Positions 28,988-37,784 of a DNA stretch of 64,000 bases are shown piece after piece; position 1 is the first letter of the stretch, and each line of letters opens with the position of its first letter. The translations under genes and the position numbers were made by a program. The stretch is taken from contig NZ_LMSB01000001.1 of the NCBI RefSeq assembly GCF_001428005.1, positions 297,167 through 361,166 on the forward strand. Direction: 5' to 3'. Under the pieces are notes generated by a model, which searched no databases, was not told where the DNA came from, and saw only the letters and a list, made by a program, of their open reading frames with translations. The stretch is from Arthrobacter sp. Soil736 (GTDB lineage Bacteria; Actinomycetota; Actinomycetes; Actinomycetales; Micrococcaceae).

Positions 28988-29239
28988 TCAGGAACGCCAG
29001 CGGGTGGTCATCAGGAAGCCGGCGATGGCGATGCCGAAACCGGCCAGGATGTTCCAGGATTGCCATGCCTGGACGGGAAGCTGCCCTTCGCTGATGTAGA
29101 ACGTGATGATCCACAGCAGGCCGATGATCATCAGCCCGAACATTACCGGCTTAAACCAGACGGGGTTCGGCTTGTAGGCCTGGGCGGAGACCGGCTCGGC
29201 CGCGCGGGAAGTCTTCTTACGTGGCTTTGACTCGGGCAC
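28988..29239 (-). CDS. crgA: Cell division protein CrgA
   Basis: CrgA is a small actinobacterial divisome protein that interacts with FtsZ, FtsI and PknA-related proteins. The 83-residue product has a basic N-terminal tail (PESKPRKKTSRAAEP) and two transmembrane helices, PVMFGLMIIGLLWIITFYI and NILAGFGIAIAGFLMTT. The loop between them (SEGQLPVQAWQSWN) matches the family. It starts at GTG 29239 after a perfect AAGGAGGA. Its place ahead of the pknB/pknA cluster is conserved in mycobacteria and streptomycetes. Confidence 0.93.
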   Translation of the reverse strand: MPESKPRKKTSRAAEPVSAQAYKPNPVWFKPVMFGLMIIGLLWIITFYISEGQLPVQAWQSWNILAGFGIAIAGFLMTTRWRS

Positions 29240-29414
29240 ATGTCCTCCTTGGCGGGCTGAATCAAGAGTGTGGACCGCGGCTTGATATCCTGCAGGAAGG
29301 AAATCGCCGGCGGTCGGGGCGCTCTTGGTCAAGTCTGAAGTCTTACTAGCAGCCAATTCTAGCTGTAGTTCAGGCCACACCGGCGCCCGCCGCAACCGCC
29401 TTGGAGGAGAACGC

Positions 29415-30209
29415 GTGGTACTGCAGGAGAAGGTGGCGCCCGCCGCCGCGCCGGCCACCGGCGTCGTGATCCTGCGTAAAGCAGTCCAGATCTTCGGCGA
29501 GCTGCTCATCACGGTCGGCATTGTGCTCCTCCTCTTTGTCGCGTGGCAGCTGTGGTGGACCAATGTGGCTTCGGACGCCAAGCAAAGCGAAGTGATCAAA
29601 GACTTCGCCCGGGAACTGGGCGGGCCCGTCACTCCTGCACCGGTCCCGAGCCCGTCGGCGTCCATGCCCGGCACCACGGATTACGGCACGCCTGCCGTGG
29701 CCAAGGCTCCGGGGCACGGCGGCACAATCGGCATCATGTACATCCCCCGTTTCGGTGAAAACTACACCCGGCCCATTGTCGAGGGAACCACGGCGGACGT
29801 GCTGGACACCCTTGGCCTGGGCCATTACGGCAACACGTCCATGCCCGGTGCGGTGGGGAATTTCGCCGTCGCCGGCCACCGGCAGACGCACGGTGCCGTC
29901 CTGGACAACATCCACACGCTGGTGCCGGGCGACAAAATCTATGTCCAGACACGCGACGGCTACTACGTCTACGTATTCCGGAACAACCGGATCGTGATGC
30001 CCACCGACGCCGACGTCCTCCTGCCCGTGCCGTCGCAGCCGGGCGTCAGGCCCACGGAAAGCTTCCTCACGATGACCAGCTGCAACCCCCGGTTCGGATC
30101 CCAGGAACGGATCATCGCGTACTCCCTGCTGGACCACTGGCAGCCGGCGTCCGCCGGACCGCCAGCGGAAATCGCAGCCCAGGTGGCTCGCGCCCGGGGG
30201 GAAGGCTGA
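29415..30209 (+). CDS. Class E sortase
   Basis: Sortases are extracellular transpeptidases that attach or polymerise surface proteins. The 264-residue protein has an N-terminal membrane anchor (about 25-50), a Pro/Ser linker and a sortase domain. The catalytic residues are in place: His145 in AVAGHRQTHG, Cys213 in TMTSCNPRFG and an Arg (216 or 222) just after. It corresponds to the lone class E sortase found near trpG and pknB in actinobacteria. The GTG at 29415 follows GGAGGAG. A small membrane protein gene and trpG follow with almost no gaps. Confidence 0.9.
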   Translation: MVLQEKVAPAAAPATGVVILRKAVQIFGELLITVGIVLLLFVAWQLWWTNVASDAKQSEVIKDFARELGGPVTPAPVPSPSASMPGTTDYGTPAVAKAPGHGGTIGIMYIPRFGENYTRPIVEGTTADVLDTLGLGHYGNTSMPGAVGNFAVAGHRQTHGAVLDNIHTLVPGDKIYVQTRDGYYVYVFRNNRIVMPTDADVLLPVPSQPGVRPTESFLTMTSCNPRFGSQERIIAYSLLDHWQPASAGPPAEIAAQVARARGEG

Positions 30210-30210
30210 C

Positions 30211-30381
30211 ATGTACGGCTGGATATTCCGTCACCTGCCGGGCCCCCTCTGGCTCCGCATCATCACCTCAGTGGCGCTGATCGCCGGTGCCCTGTTCCTG
30301 ATGGTCGAGTTCCTGTTTCCCTGGATGTCCCAGTTCACACAATTCACCGACTCAACGATTGGTGCGGCAAGCAACCCATGA
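30211..30381 (+). CDS. Small single-span membrane protein between sortase and trpG
   Basis: A 56-codon ATG frame begins one base after the sortase stop and its TGA overlaps the trpG ATG (ATGA). It encodes MYGWIFRHLPGPLWLRIITS followed by a hydrophobic helix (VALIAGALFLMVEFLFPWM, about 21-39) and a polar tail. GGGGGGAAGG just upstream serves as ribosome binding site. The tight packing and clear membrane helix support a real gene. I do not recognise a named family; a similar small gene occurs at this position in related genomes. Confidence 0.72.
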   Translation: MYGWIFRHLPGPLWLRIITSVALIAGALFLMVEFLFPWMSQFTQFTDSTIGAASNP

Positions 30382-31019
30382 GAACAACCAAGATCCTCGT
30401 CGTGGACAACTACGACAGCTTCGTCTACACCCTGGTGGGCTATCTCCAGGAGCTCGGCGCCGAAACCACGGTAGTCCGCAACGACGACGTGACGCTTGCC
30501 GAGGCGATCGAAATGGCCGAAACGCGCGACGGCGTCCTCATCTCGCCGGGTCCGGGCTCGCCGGCCGAGGCAGGCGTCTGCATCGAGCTGATCAAGTGGT
30601 GCGGGGACCACAGCAAGCCGATGTTCGGCGTTTGCCTGGGGCATCAGGCCCTCGCCGAGGCCTACGGCGGGATCGTGACGCACGCGCCGGAGCTCATGCA
30701 CGGCAAGACATCGCTGGTGCAGCACGACGGCTCCAGCGTCTTCGCCGGACTCCCCTCCCCCGTCACCGCCACGCGCTACCACTCGCTGGCCGCCGTGCGG
30801 GAGTCCATCCCCGACGTCCTCGAAATCACCGCCGAGACCGCCAGCGGCGTCGTCATGGGGCTGCAGCACCGCACCGCCCCGCTGTGCGGCGTCCAGTTCC
30901 ACCCGGAATCGGTCCTCACCGAAGGCGGCTACCAGATGCTGGGCAACTGGCTCGAGTCGCTCGGCATGAAGGGTGCGGCCGAACGGGCGGCCAAGCTCAG
31001 CCCGCTCATCCAGCACTAG
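30378..31019 (+). CDS. trpG: Aminodeoxychorismate/anthranilate synthase glutamine amidotransferase subunit
   Basis: This class I glutamine amidotransferase subunit supplies ammonia for anthranilate (tryptophan) or 4-amino-4-deoxychorismate (folate) synthesis. The 213-residue protein has the catalytic Cys86 in FGVCLGHQALAEAYGG and the His175/Glu177 pair in VQFHPESVL. It begins TKILVVDNYDSFVYTLV. Whether it serves tryptophan, folate or both cannot be told here because no partner subunit is nearby; the same position in mycobacteria is called trpG. It overlaps the small membrane-protein gene by four bases. Confidence 0.93.
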   Translation: MRTTKILVVDNYDSFVYTLVGYLQELGAETTVVRNDDVTLAEAIEMAETRDGVLISPGPGSPAEAGVCIELIKWCGDHSKPMFGVCLGHQALAEAYGGIVTHAPELMHGKTSLVQHDGSSVFAGLPSPVTATRYHSLAAVRESIPDVLEITAETASGVVMGLQHRTAPLCGVQFHPESVLTEGGYQMLGNWLESLGMKGAAERAAKLSPLIQH

Positions 31020-31067
31020 CACTCCGGGCGGCCTGCTGGCGGGGCGGCCTACGCCTGCGCGACGTGG

Positions 31068-31103
31068 CCGGTCAGCCCGAGTCGGTCAGCCCAGGTCGGT
31101 CAG
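31068..31103. repeat. 14-bp tandem repeat at the 3' end of pknB
   Basis: Units CCGGTCAGCCCGAG, TCGGTCAGCCCAGG and a partial TCGGTCAGCT run in tandem across the intergenic space into the last codons of pknB. It lies between the convergent trpG and pknB stops. Confidence 0.55.
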
Positions 31104-33037
31104 CTCTTGGTCGGCGACGGGCTGGCTGACGGGCTGGGCGTGGGCTTCGGTTCCGGAGCCTTTGAAACTGTCACGGTGATGGACTTTCCCTGTTCCACGA
31201 GGGCGTTGAGGGGATCACTCTGACCGGTCACTTTGCCCGGGACAACCTGGGAGTTCTCCACCTCCATGATCACCGCGGTCAGGCCGATCGCCTTGAGCGC
31301 GGCCTCGGCTTCGGCCCGCGTCATGCCGCGCAGCTCGGGCATAGACACTTTGCCGGTGGAAACCACAATCTCCACGGTGCTGCCGACGGCCACCTGCTGG
31401 CCCGGAGCCGGCTTGGTGGTGATCACGAGGCCTCCGGGCACCGTTGCGCTGTTGGCCATGGTGGTGGAGGGCGCCCCCACCAGCCCGGCCTGGCGCAGGA
31501 TGTCCCGGGCGGCGGCTTCCGTCCGTCCCGGCAGCGTCTCCGGGATTTTGACGGCACTTGGACCCGCCGAAATATTCAGGGTCACTTCAGAATCCGGTGC
31601 CAGCGACGATCCCGCCGGCGGCTCGGTGCCGATGGCAGTGCCCTTCGCGATGGTGTCGTGCTGCACGCGCTTGATCTGGGGACGCAATCTGGCGTCGTAC
31701 AGCAATTGCAGGGCTTCAGTTTCCGTGCGGGCCTCCACCGAGGGGATGGCGATCCTGACCGGCTCCGCTGGCGGCTGGTTCATCATGTTGTACAGCCACA
31801 GGCCGCTTCCTGCCAGAACCAGGAGCGTGAAGATCACAAATGTGGCGATCCAGGCGCGACGGCGGGACTTCTGCACCCCGGTGCGCTCCCGTTCACGGGG
31901 AAGGCCAAGGGGCAGGTCGTCCTGCTCCGCCGTCTCATAGACTGACGTAGCCTCCGCCGGCAGCACGGCATCGTCTCCGGTGCCGTGCACCGGGCGGAAC
32001 CGGCCGCCGGGAGCGTCATCCAGGAAGCTGGCGCCGGTTACGGAAAAAGCGGCGGTTGCCGGTGTCCGGTCGGGTTCCGGAATGTGGTCATTGGGGTCGG
32101 TTGGCGCGTCACTTGCTGACAGGGCGGGCACGGCGATGCCGTTCTTCGCGGCACGGAGCGCGCGCCGGAACGCGGCCGCATCCTGGAAACGGTCCGCCCG
32201 GTCTTTCTGCAGCGCCTTCGCCAGGACGCTGTCCAGAGCTTCGGAAACATCGGGGTTGAAGCTGCTGGCCGGCTCCGGGATCTCGCGAACATGCTGGTAC
32301 GCCACCGAAACGGGGCTGTCACCAATGAACGGCGGCCGGCCGGTCAGCGTTTCATAGAGAAGGCAGGCTGCCGAGTACAGGTCACTGCGGGCGTCCACGG
32401 TTTCGCCGCGGGCCTGCTCCGGGGAGAGGTATTGGGCCGTGCCCACCACTGCCTGCGTCTGGGTCATGGTGGCCGAGGAGTCAGCCATGGCCCGGGCGAT
32501 GCCAAAGTCCATGACCTTGACCGTGTCCGAGTTCTCGCAGAACATCACGTTGGCCGGCTTGATGTCCCGGTGCACGATTCCGGCCTTGTGGCTGTACTCC
32601 AGGGCTGACAGCACACCCAGGGTGTACTCGACGGCCTGGTCAATGGTGATGTCCTTGGACCTGATCAGCTCCCGGAGGGTCTTGCCGGATACGAATTCCA
32701 TCACGATGTAGGGAACGCGGACCTGATCCTGGGCGTCGCCGGGCACCGCGTGGTCGCCGGTGTCGTAGATGGCCACGATGGAGGGATGGTTCAGGGCCGC
32801 GACGGCCTGGGCCTCACGCTTGAACCGGGCCTGGAACTGCGGATCCCGGGCCAGGTCCTGACGCAGCAGCTTGATGGCCACGGTCCGGCCGAGGCGCGTA
32901 TCCACGCCACGGTGGACGTCGGCCATGCCTCCGCGGCCTATGAGCTCCCCGAGCTCATAGCGCCCGTTGAGGACGCGCTGTGTCGTCACAGGGATGCTGT
33001 CCTCCCGGTGCGACGGAGTTCTTGGCGGCGTGGTCAC
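31100..33037 (-). CDS. pknB: PASTA-domain Ser/Thr protein kinase PknB
   Basis: PknB senses cell-wall fragments and phosphorylates division and wall-synthesis proteins. The 645-residue product has a kinase domain (about 27-290) with GRGGMADV (34-41), Lys56, HRD at 156-158, DFG and an activation loop ending GTAQYLSPEQA. A juxtamembrane linker, one transmembrane helix (about 398-420) and three extracellular PASTA repeats follow, then a Pro/Ser tail; mycobacterial PknB has four PASTA units. GTG 33037 follows AAAGG and lies 3 bp after the pknA stop. It is the last gene of the wall/signalling operon. Confidence 0.95.
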   Translation of the reverse strand: MTTPPRTPSHREDSIPVTTQRVLNGRYELGELIGRGGMADVHRGVDTRLGRTVAIKLLRQDLARDPQFQARFKREAQAVAALNHPSIVAIYDTGDHAVPGDAQDQVRVPYIVMEFVSGKTLRELIRSKDITIDQAVEYTLGVLSALEYSHKAGIVHRDIKPANVMFCENSDTVKVMDFGIARAMADSSATMTQTQAVVGTAQYLSPEQARGETVDARSDLYSAACLLYETLTGRPPFIGDSPVSVAYQHVREIPEPASSFNPDVSEALDSVLAKALQKDRADRFQDAAAFRRALRAAKNGIAVPALSASDAPTDPNDHIPEPDRTPATAAFSVTGASFLDDAPGGRFRPVHGTGDDAVLPAEATSVYETAEQDDLPLGLPRERERTGVQKSRRRAWIATFVIFTLLVLAGSGLWLYNMMNQPPAEPVRIAIPSVEARTETEALQLLYDARLRPQIKRVQHDTIAKGTAIGTEPPAGSSLAPDSEVTLNISAGPSAVKIPETLPGRTEAAARDILRQAGLVGAPSTTMANSATVPGGLVITTKPAPGQQVAVGSTVEIVVSTGKVSMPELRGMTRAEAEAALKAIGLTAVIMEVENSQVVPGKVTGQSDPLNALVEQGKSITVTVSKAPEPKPTPSPSASPSPTKS

Positions 33038-33040
33038 TGC

Positions 33041-34879
33041 TTACCTTTGGGTTGGAACGGTGCTGGGCGTGGCGCCTGGCGGGGAAACGAGGGGGGCCGC
33101 GAGGTGGTAGGTCACCACAGATCCGGACTCGACCTTGCGCCCTCCATCGGGATCGGACCTGACAAAGGTGCCGGCTTGCTGCCCCGGTTCTCCGGCCTCT
33201 TCAGCGCCTTTGACCCAGCGGAGCCCGGCCTTTTCGATTGCGGCCTGCACCTCGGCTTCGCTGCTGCCCACGCTGATGTCGGGAACGGAGACCGTTTCGG
33301 GACCCTTGGAGTACGTCACCTTGATGGTTTCCCCGACCTGCACCGGCCCGGCGGGATTGATGTCAGTGACGGTGCCGGGGGCCGCCGGATTGGCGACCTC
33401 AACGCCGTCCACCTTAAGGCCGAGAGCGATCAGGTCGTTGCGGACCTCGCTGTACTGCCTGCCGAGATAGGCATCGGGAATCAGGTTGATGGCCTCCGGC
33501 GTGGTCTCCGTAGGCGACGGCGTGGTTTCCGTTGGGGTTGCCGACGTTGCCGACGGCGTCGGGCTGGCACTCGTTGAAATGGTGCGGCTCGGGGTGCCCG
33601 ACGCGGTGCCGGCAGGGGTCTTCGGGAACAGGATGCCGGCCTGGGTCAGCAGGACGCCCACGAGCGCGAACAGGACCAGCAGGATCAGCGCGATCAGCGG
33701 CCAGGTCCAGGGACTGCGCCCGCGCCGCTGCGGCTCATCCGCCGGTTCGTCGTCGTACTGTTCCTCTTCCTGGATCCAGCTGCGCTCGGCGGCCAGGGCG
33801 TCGGCACGCGAGAGCGTGCTGCCGGCCCGCGTAGCCGTTTCCTCGCCGGCTTCGGCTCCTGCTGCCGCGGCAGCACTTCCCGCGGCAGCGCCAGCGGCCG
33901 CGGCGCCCAGCACCGGGAGTGCGGACGTCGCCGTCGTCGAGCTTTTCTCCGTGCCAATGACGCCGGTGGGAGCCGTGTGCGTCTTGACCGGCGCTGTGAT
34001 GGGGCCGGTGGCGCCTTCGAACAGCAGCATTCCGGGAACGGCGGCCTGGGCCGCGGGGATGTCGCCGTTGCGGATTGCCTCGGCGGCCTCGGACAGTTTG
34101 ATGGCATTGGCCGGGCGGTTCTTCGGGTCCTTGGCCAGCATGGACATCAGCAGGGCCCGGACCGGCTTCGGAAGGGTCTCCGGCAGCGGCGGCGGGGCGT
34201 CATTCACCTGCGCCAGTGCAATGGCGATCTGGGATTCACCGGAGAACGGCCGGTGGCCCGAGAGGCATTCGTAGCCGATCACGCCGAGTGAATAGATGTC
34301 CGAAGCGCCGGTGGCCGTCTGGCCCGTTGCCTGTTCGGGAGCCAGGTACTGTGCGGTTCCCATCACCTGGCCCGTCTGCGTCAGCGGCACCTGGTCGGCC
34401 AGTCGGGCGATGCCGAAGTCGGTGACTTTAACCCGACCGTCGGGGGTGATCAGCAGGTTTCCCGGCTTGATGTCGCGGTGCACCAGCCCCTGGGCATGGG
34501 CTACCGACAGCGCGCGGGCCGTCTGGGCGATCATGGACAGCGTGCGGTCCGGCGAGAGGACCTGTTCGTGTTCGATGATGCTGCTCAGCGGCTGGCCGGG
34601 GACCAGCTCCATGACGAGGTAGGCCGACCCCTCCTCCTCGCCGTAGTCGAACACATTGGCGATGCCGACGTGGTTGAGCAGGGCGGTGTGGCGGGCCTCG
34701 GCACGGAAGCGCTGGAGGAATCCGGGATCGCCCGTGTACTCCTCTTTGAGCACCTTGATCGCCACGATCCGGCCGAGGATGAGGTCCTTGGCCTTCCAGA
34801 CTTCGCCCATGCCGCCGATCGCAATACGCGTGGTCAACTGGAATCTGCCGCCGAGGGTGATTCCTGATGTAGGCCTCAC
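33041..34879 (-). CDS. pknA: Ser/Thr protein kinase PknA with PASTA domains
   Basis: The 612-residue kinase has its catalytic domain at about 12-275 with [10 protein letters not shown], Lys42, HRDIKPGN (HRD 134-136), DFG and [12 protein letters not shown] long Ala-rich and acidic linker (about 290-385) follows, then a transmembrane helix (about 393-418), a Thr/Pro/Ser stalk and two PASTA-like repeats. Mycobacterial PknA lacks PASTA domains, so this version could itself bind peptidoglycan. The GTG start overlaps the pbpA stop as GTGA. Both kinases sit downstream of ftsW and pbpA, their likely targets. Confidence 0.94.
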   Translation of the reverse strand: MRPTSGITLGGRFQLTTRIAIGGMGEVWKAKDLILGRIVAIKVLKEEYTGDPGFLQRFRAEARHTALLNHVGIANVFDYGEEEGSAYLVMELVPGQPLSSIIEHEQVLSPDRTLSMIAQTARALSVAHAQGLVHRDIKPGNLLITPDGRVKVTDFGIARLADQVPLTQTGQVMGTAQYLAPEQATGQTATGASDIYSLGVIGYECLSGHRPFSGESQIAIALAQVNDAPPPLPETLPKPVRALLMSMLAKDPKNRPANAIKLSEAAEAIRNGDIPAAQAAVPGMLLFEGATGPITAPVKTHTAPTGVIGTEKSSTTATSALPVLGAAAAGAAAGSAAAAAGAEAGEETATRAGSTLSRADALAAERSWIQEEEQYDDEPADEPQRRGRSPWTWPLIALILLVLFALVGVLLTQAGILFPKTPAGTASGTPSRTISTSASPTPSATSATPTETTPSPTETTPEAINLIPDAYLGRQYSEVRNDLIALGLKVDGVEVANPAAPGTVTDINPAGPVQVGETIKVTYSKGPETVSVPDISVGSSEAEVQAAIEKAGLRWVKGAEEAGEPGQQAGTFVRSDPDGGRKVESGSVVTYHLAAPLVSPPGATPSTVPTQR

Positions 34880-36333
34880 TTATTCAACACCGCCTCAAAA
34901 ATCTTCTTTGCGTTCGGACTGGTTAGCTGTGCGCCGGTGGAGATGTCCACGCCTTGCATGACGATCGTGACAGACACCTGCGGGTCGTTGGCCGGGGCGA
35001 ACCCGGTAAACCAAGAATTGTTCAATCCGCCGGTCCCGAGTTCGGCGGTGCCGGTCTTGCCGGCGACCTGCACACCCGGGACTGCGGCGCCGGCGCCGAT
35101 GCCCTCGCTCACAACGCTGGTCATCCACTGGGTGATCTGGCCGGCGATTTCCGGCGTGGTGGAGGTCCTCAGGGCTGTGGGTTTCGGTTCGTCGATGACG
35201 CGAAGGTCCGGCGAGCGTACGGCCTTGATCAGGTTGGGAGCCATCTGGACTCCGCCGTTGGCGATGGCCGAAGTCATCAGCGCGATCTGCAGCGGTGTGG
35301 CGCGGACGTCCCGCTGTCCGATGGCGGACTGGGCCAGTCCGGCGTCGTCCAGGTTCTTTGGGAAAATGCTCTTTTGATAGTCGAGCTTGAGCTGGTCGCC
35401 GAGTTCCTGGCCCCAGCCGAACTTGGCTGCCTGCTCGGCGATCGCGTTCTCCCCGAGGTCGAGGGCGATCCTGGCAAACGGTGTGTTGCAGGACTGCTGG
35501 AGCGCGAAGGCGAAGCTGGCGGTGTTCCGGGTGTAGCAGTTGCCGCCGGCGTAGTTGGGCAGCTTGTACTGGATGCCGGGGAAGGACATCTCTGCCGGAT
35601 TGGGCAGCTGGCTGTCCGCGTTGTACTTCCCTGAGCCCAGGGCTGCCGCAGTGTCCACGAGCTTGAAGACCGAGCCCGGGGCCAGGACGGCGCCCGTGGG
35701 GCCGCTGACAGACTGGTTCAGGTTGACCCCGGGGACCTTGATGATCTCGTTGTAGGCAGCCTGCTCTTTGGCCGCGTCCTGGGTGGCGATCTGGTTGGGG
35801 TTGTAGGACGGTTTGCTGACCATGGCAAGGATGTTGCCGGTCTTGGGATTCGTGACCACGATCGAACCGCGCTGGCCGTCCGGAATGAGGTCGTAGGCCA
35901 GCTTCTGGATCTTGGGGTCGATGGTCAGCTCCACGGAGGCACCCTTGGGCTGGTTGCCCAGGAAGAGCTGCCCGATGCGGTCCAGGAATTGCTGGTCCGA
36001 ACTGCCCGCGAGCTGGGCGTCCATGGCGCGTTCGAGCCCGGTCACTCCGTAGTTCTTGGAGAAGTAGCCGGTGATGCCGGCGTAGAGCTCGGGCTGGGTG
36101 TAGGTGCGCTGGAATTTGCACGTCTCGCTGCCCGGCACCGACTCCGCAATAGGAGCGCCTGCCACGAGGATGGCCCCGCGGTCATTGCAGTAGTTCTGCA
36201 GGATGGCGCGCTTGTTCCAGGCGTTGGCCTTGAGTTCGTCGGCGCCAACCACCTGGACGTAGCTCAGGGCGCCGAAGATCAGGGCGAACATGGCGATCGC
36301 GGCAATCCACGAATGTCGTATGGCCTGGTTCAC
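34876..36333 (-). CDS. pbpA: Penicillin-binding protein A (class B transpeptidase)
   Basis: PbpA crosslinks peptidoglycan and works with the neighbouring SEDS glycosyltransferase. The 485-residue protein has an N-terminal anchor helix (about 8-29) and a dimerisation region, then the transpeptidase with SVFK at 211-214, SCN at 271-273 and KTG at 416-418. I start at GTG 36333 because it overlaps the ftsW stop as GTGA and begins [19 protein letters not shown]; the frame is open far upstream, but that sequence is ftsW read out of frame. At its end it overlaps pknA the same way. Confidence 0.95.
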   Translation of the reverse strand: MNQAIRHSWIAAIAMFALIFGALSYVQVVGADELKANAWNKRAILQNYCNDRGAILVAGAPIAESVPGSETCKFQRTYTQPELYAGITGYFSKNYGVTGLERAMDAQLAGSSDQQFLDRIGQLFLGNQPKGASVELTIDPKIQKLAYDLIPDGQRGSIVVTNPKTGNILAMVSKPSYNPNQIATQDAAKEQAAYNEIIKVPGVNLNQSVSGPTGAVLAPGSVFKLVDTAAALGSGKYNADSQLPNPAEMSFPGIQYKLPNYAGGNCYTRNTASFAFALQQSCNTPFARIALDLGENAIAEQAAKFGWGQELGDQLKLDYQKSIFPKNLDDAGLAQSAIGQRDVRATPLQIALMTSAIANGGVQMAPNLIKAVRSPDLRVIDEPKPTALRTSTTPEIAGQITQWMTSVVSEGIGAGAAVPGVQVAGKTGTAELGTGGLNNSWFTGFAPANDPQVSVTIVMQGVDISTGAQLTSPNAKKIFEAVLNK

Positions 36334-37784
36334 AGGTGTTTCACCGCCTCGGTGGGAGCGTCTGGAAGGACTTGCGTGGCGTTCCTGCCCGGCCGTCCGC
36401 CGGCAGCGAGGGCCGGCTTGGTTTTCTTCGCCTCGGGAGCCCCGCCCGGCTGCAGGGGCGTCGTGTCCACCGGTCCGCGGGCCGTGTGCGAGATCATCAG
36501 CAGGAGGCCCACGATGATCCAGTTCGCCAGCAGGGAGGAGCCTCCGGCCGCGAGGAACGGTGTGGTGAGGCCCGTCAGGGGGATGAGCCGGGTCACGCCG
36601 CCGATGACCACAAAGCATTGCAGTGCCACGGCGAAGGAGAGGCCGCAGGCCAGAAGTTTGCCGAAGGCGTCGCGCGTGCCGAGCGCTGCCCGGAAGCCGC
36701 GGGTGAACAGCAGCAGGTACATCAGGACAATGGCGAAGAGCCCGATCAGGCCCAGTTCCTCACCGAAGGACGCGATGATCATGTCGCTGTTGGCAAACGG
36801 CACGAGGTTGGGGCGGCCCTGGCCGAGGCCGGTGCCCACCAGCCCGCCGCTGGCCATGCCGAACAGACCTTCCACGATCTGGCCGCTGCCGCCGGGAGAC
36901 CGGCCGAAGACTTCCTCCGTAAACGCGTTGAGCCAGGCGTCGATGCGGAGTGCGACGTGCGAAAAGACCTTGGAGGCCACAAAGCCGCCGCCGAGGATCA
37001 GGGCCAGGCCGATGACCACCCAGCTGATCCGGCTTGTGGCCACGTAGATCATCACGATGAAGAGGCCGAAGAAGAGCACGGAGGATCCGAGGTCGCGCTG
37101 GAAAATGAGCACGCCGATGCTGACGAGCCACGCGGTGATCATGGGGCCCATGTCCTTGAACCGCGGGAACTGGAGCGGGCCGATCTTGCGTCCGGCCAGC
37201 ATGATGAGATCGCGGTTGGACGACAGATAGCCGGCGAAGAATATTGCCAGCGTGATCTTGGCGACCTCGCCGGGCTGGAAGGTCATGGGACCGAGCCTGA
37301 TCCAGACGCGGGCACCGAGGATTTCGCCGGCGGAGATGCCCGGAACCAGCGGCAGGATCAACAGCAGCGCACTGACGGCCAGGGAAATGTAAGTGAAGCG
37401 CCGCAGTATGCGGTGATCCTTGAGGAACCAGATCACCGCGATGGCGACGGCCATGGCGATCAGCGTCCAGCGGAGCTGGTTGTTGCCGGTGTCTTCTCCG
37501 GGAGCGTCCAGACGGTGGATCATGGCCAGGCCAAGCCCGTTGAGGGCCACCACGAGGGGAAGTATTACCGGATCCGCATATTTTGCCCGAAAGCGGAGGA
37601 CTACGTGGAAGACGAGGGCCGCCACCGCCAAAAGGCTCGATTGGAACCAGAAGTCGGTATCAAGTGCGGTTTGCCCGTCGACGCTGATCAGCGCGTTGGC
37701 GCCGATGCTGACCGACAGGGCCAGCAACAGCAGCAGCAGCTCCACGTTGCGCCGGGGTTTGGGCATGGTCTCGGCGATGGTCAT
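36330..37784 (-). CDS. FtsW/RodA-family SEDS peptidoglycan polymerase
   Basis: SEDS proteins polymerise glycan strands from lipid II in partnership with a class B PBP. The 484-residue protein has about ten transmembrane helices and family landmarks GARVWIRLGPMTFQPGEVAKI, FQRDLGSSVLFFGLF and MASGGLVGTGLGQG, plus the large extracytoplasmic loop before it. It is named ftsW or rodA in different genomes; location beside pbpA, pknA and pknB corresponds to mycobacterial rodA. A polar C-terminal tail (about 445-484) is cytoplasmic. Both ends overlap neighbours by four bases. Confidence 0.94.
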   Translation of the reverse strand: MTIAETMPKPRRNVELLLLLLALSVSIGANALISVDGQTALDTDFWFQSSLLAVAALVFHVVLRFRAKYADPVILPLVVALNGLGLAMIHRLDAPGEDTGNNQLRWTLIAMAVAIAVIWFLKDHRILRRFTYISLAVSALLLILPLVPGISAGEILGARVWIRLGPMTFQPGEVAKITLAIFFAGYLSSNRDLIMLAGRKIGPLQFPRFKDMGPMITAWLVSIGVLIFQRDLGSSVLFFGLFIVMIYVATSRISWVVIGLALILGGGFVASKVFSHVALRIDAWLNAFTEEVFGRSPGGSGQIVEGLFGMASGGLVGTGLGQGRPNLVPFANSDMIIASFGEELGLIGLFAIVLMYLLLFTRGFRAALGTRDAFGKLLACGLSFAVALQCFVVIGGVTRLIPLTGLTTPFLAAGGSSLLANWIIVGLLLMISHTARGPVDTTPLQPGGAPEAKKTKPALAAGGRPGRNATQVLPDAPTEAVKHL

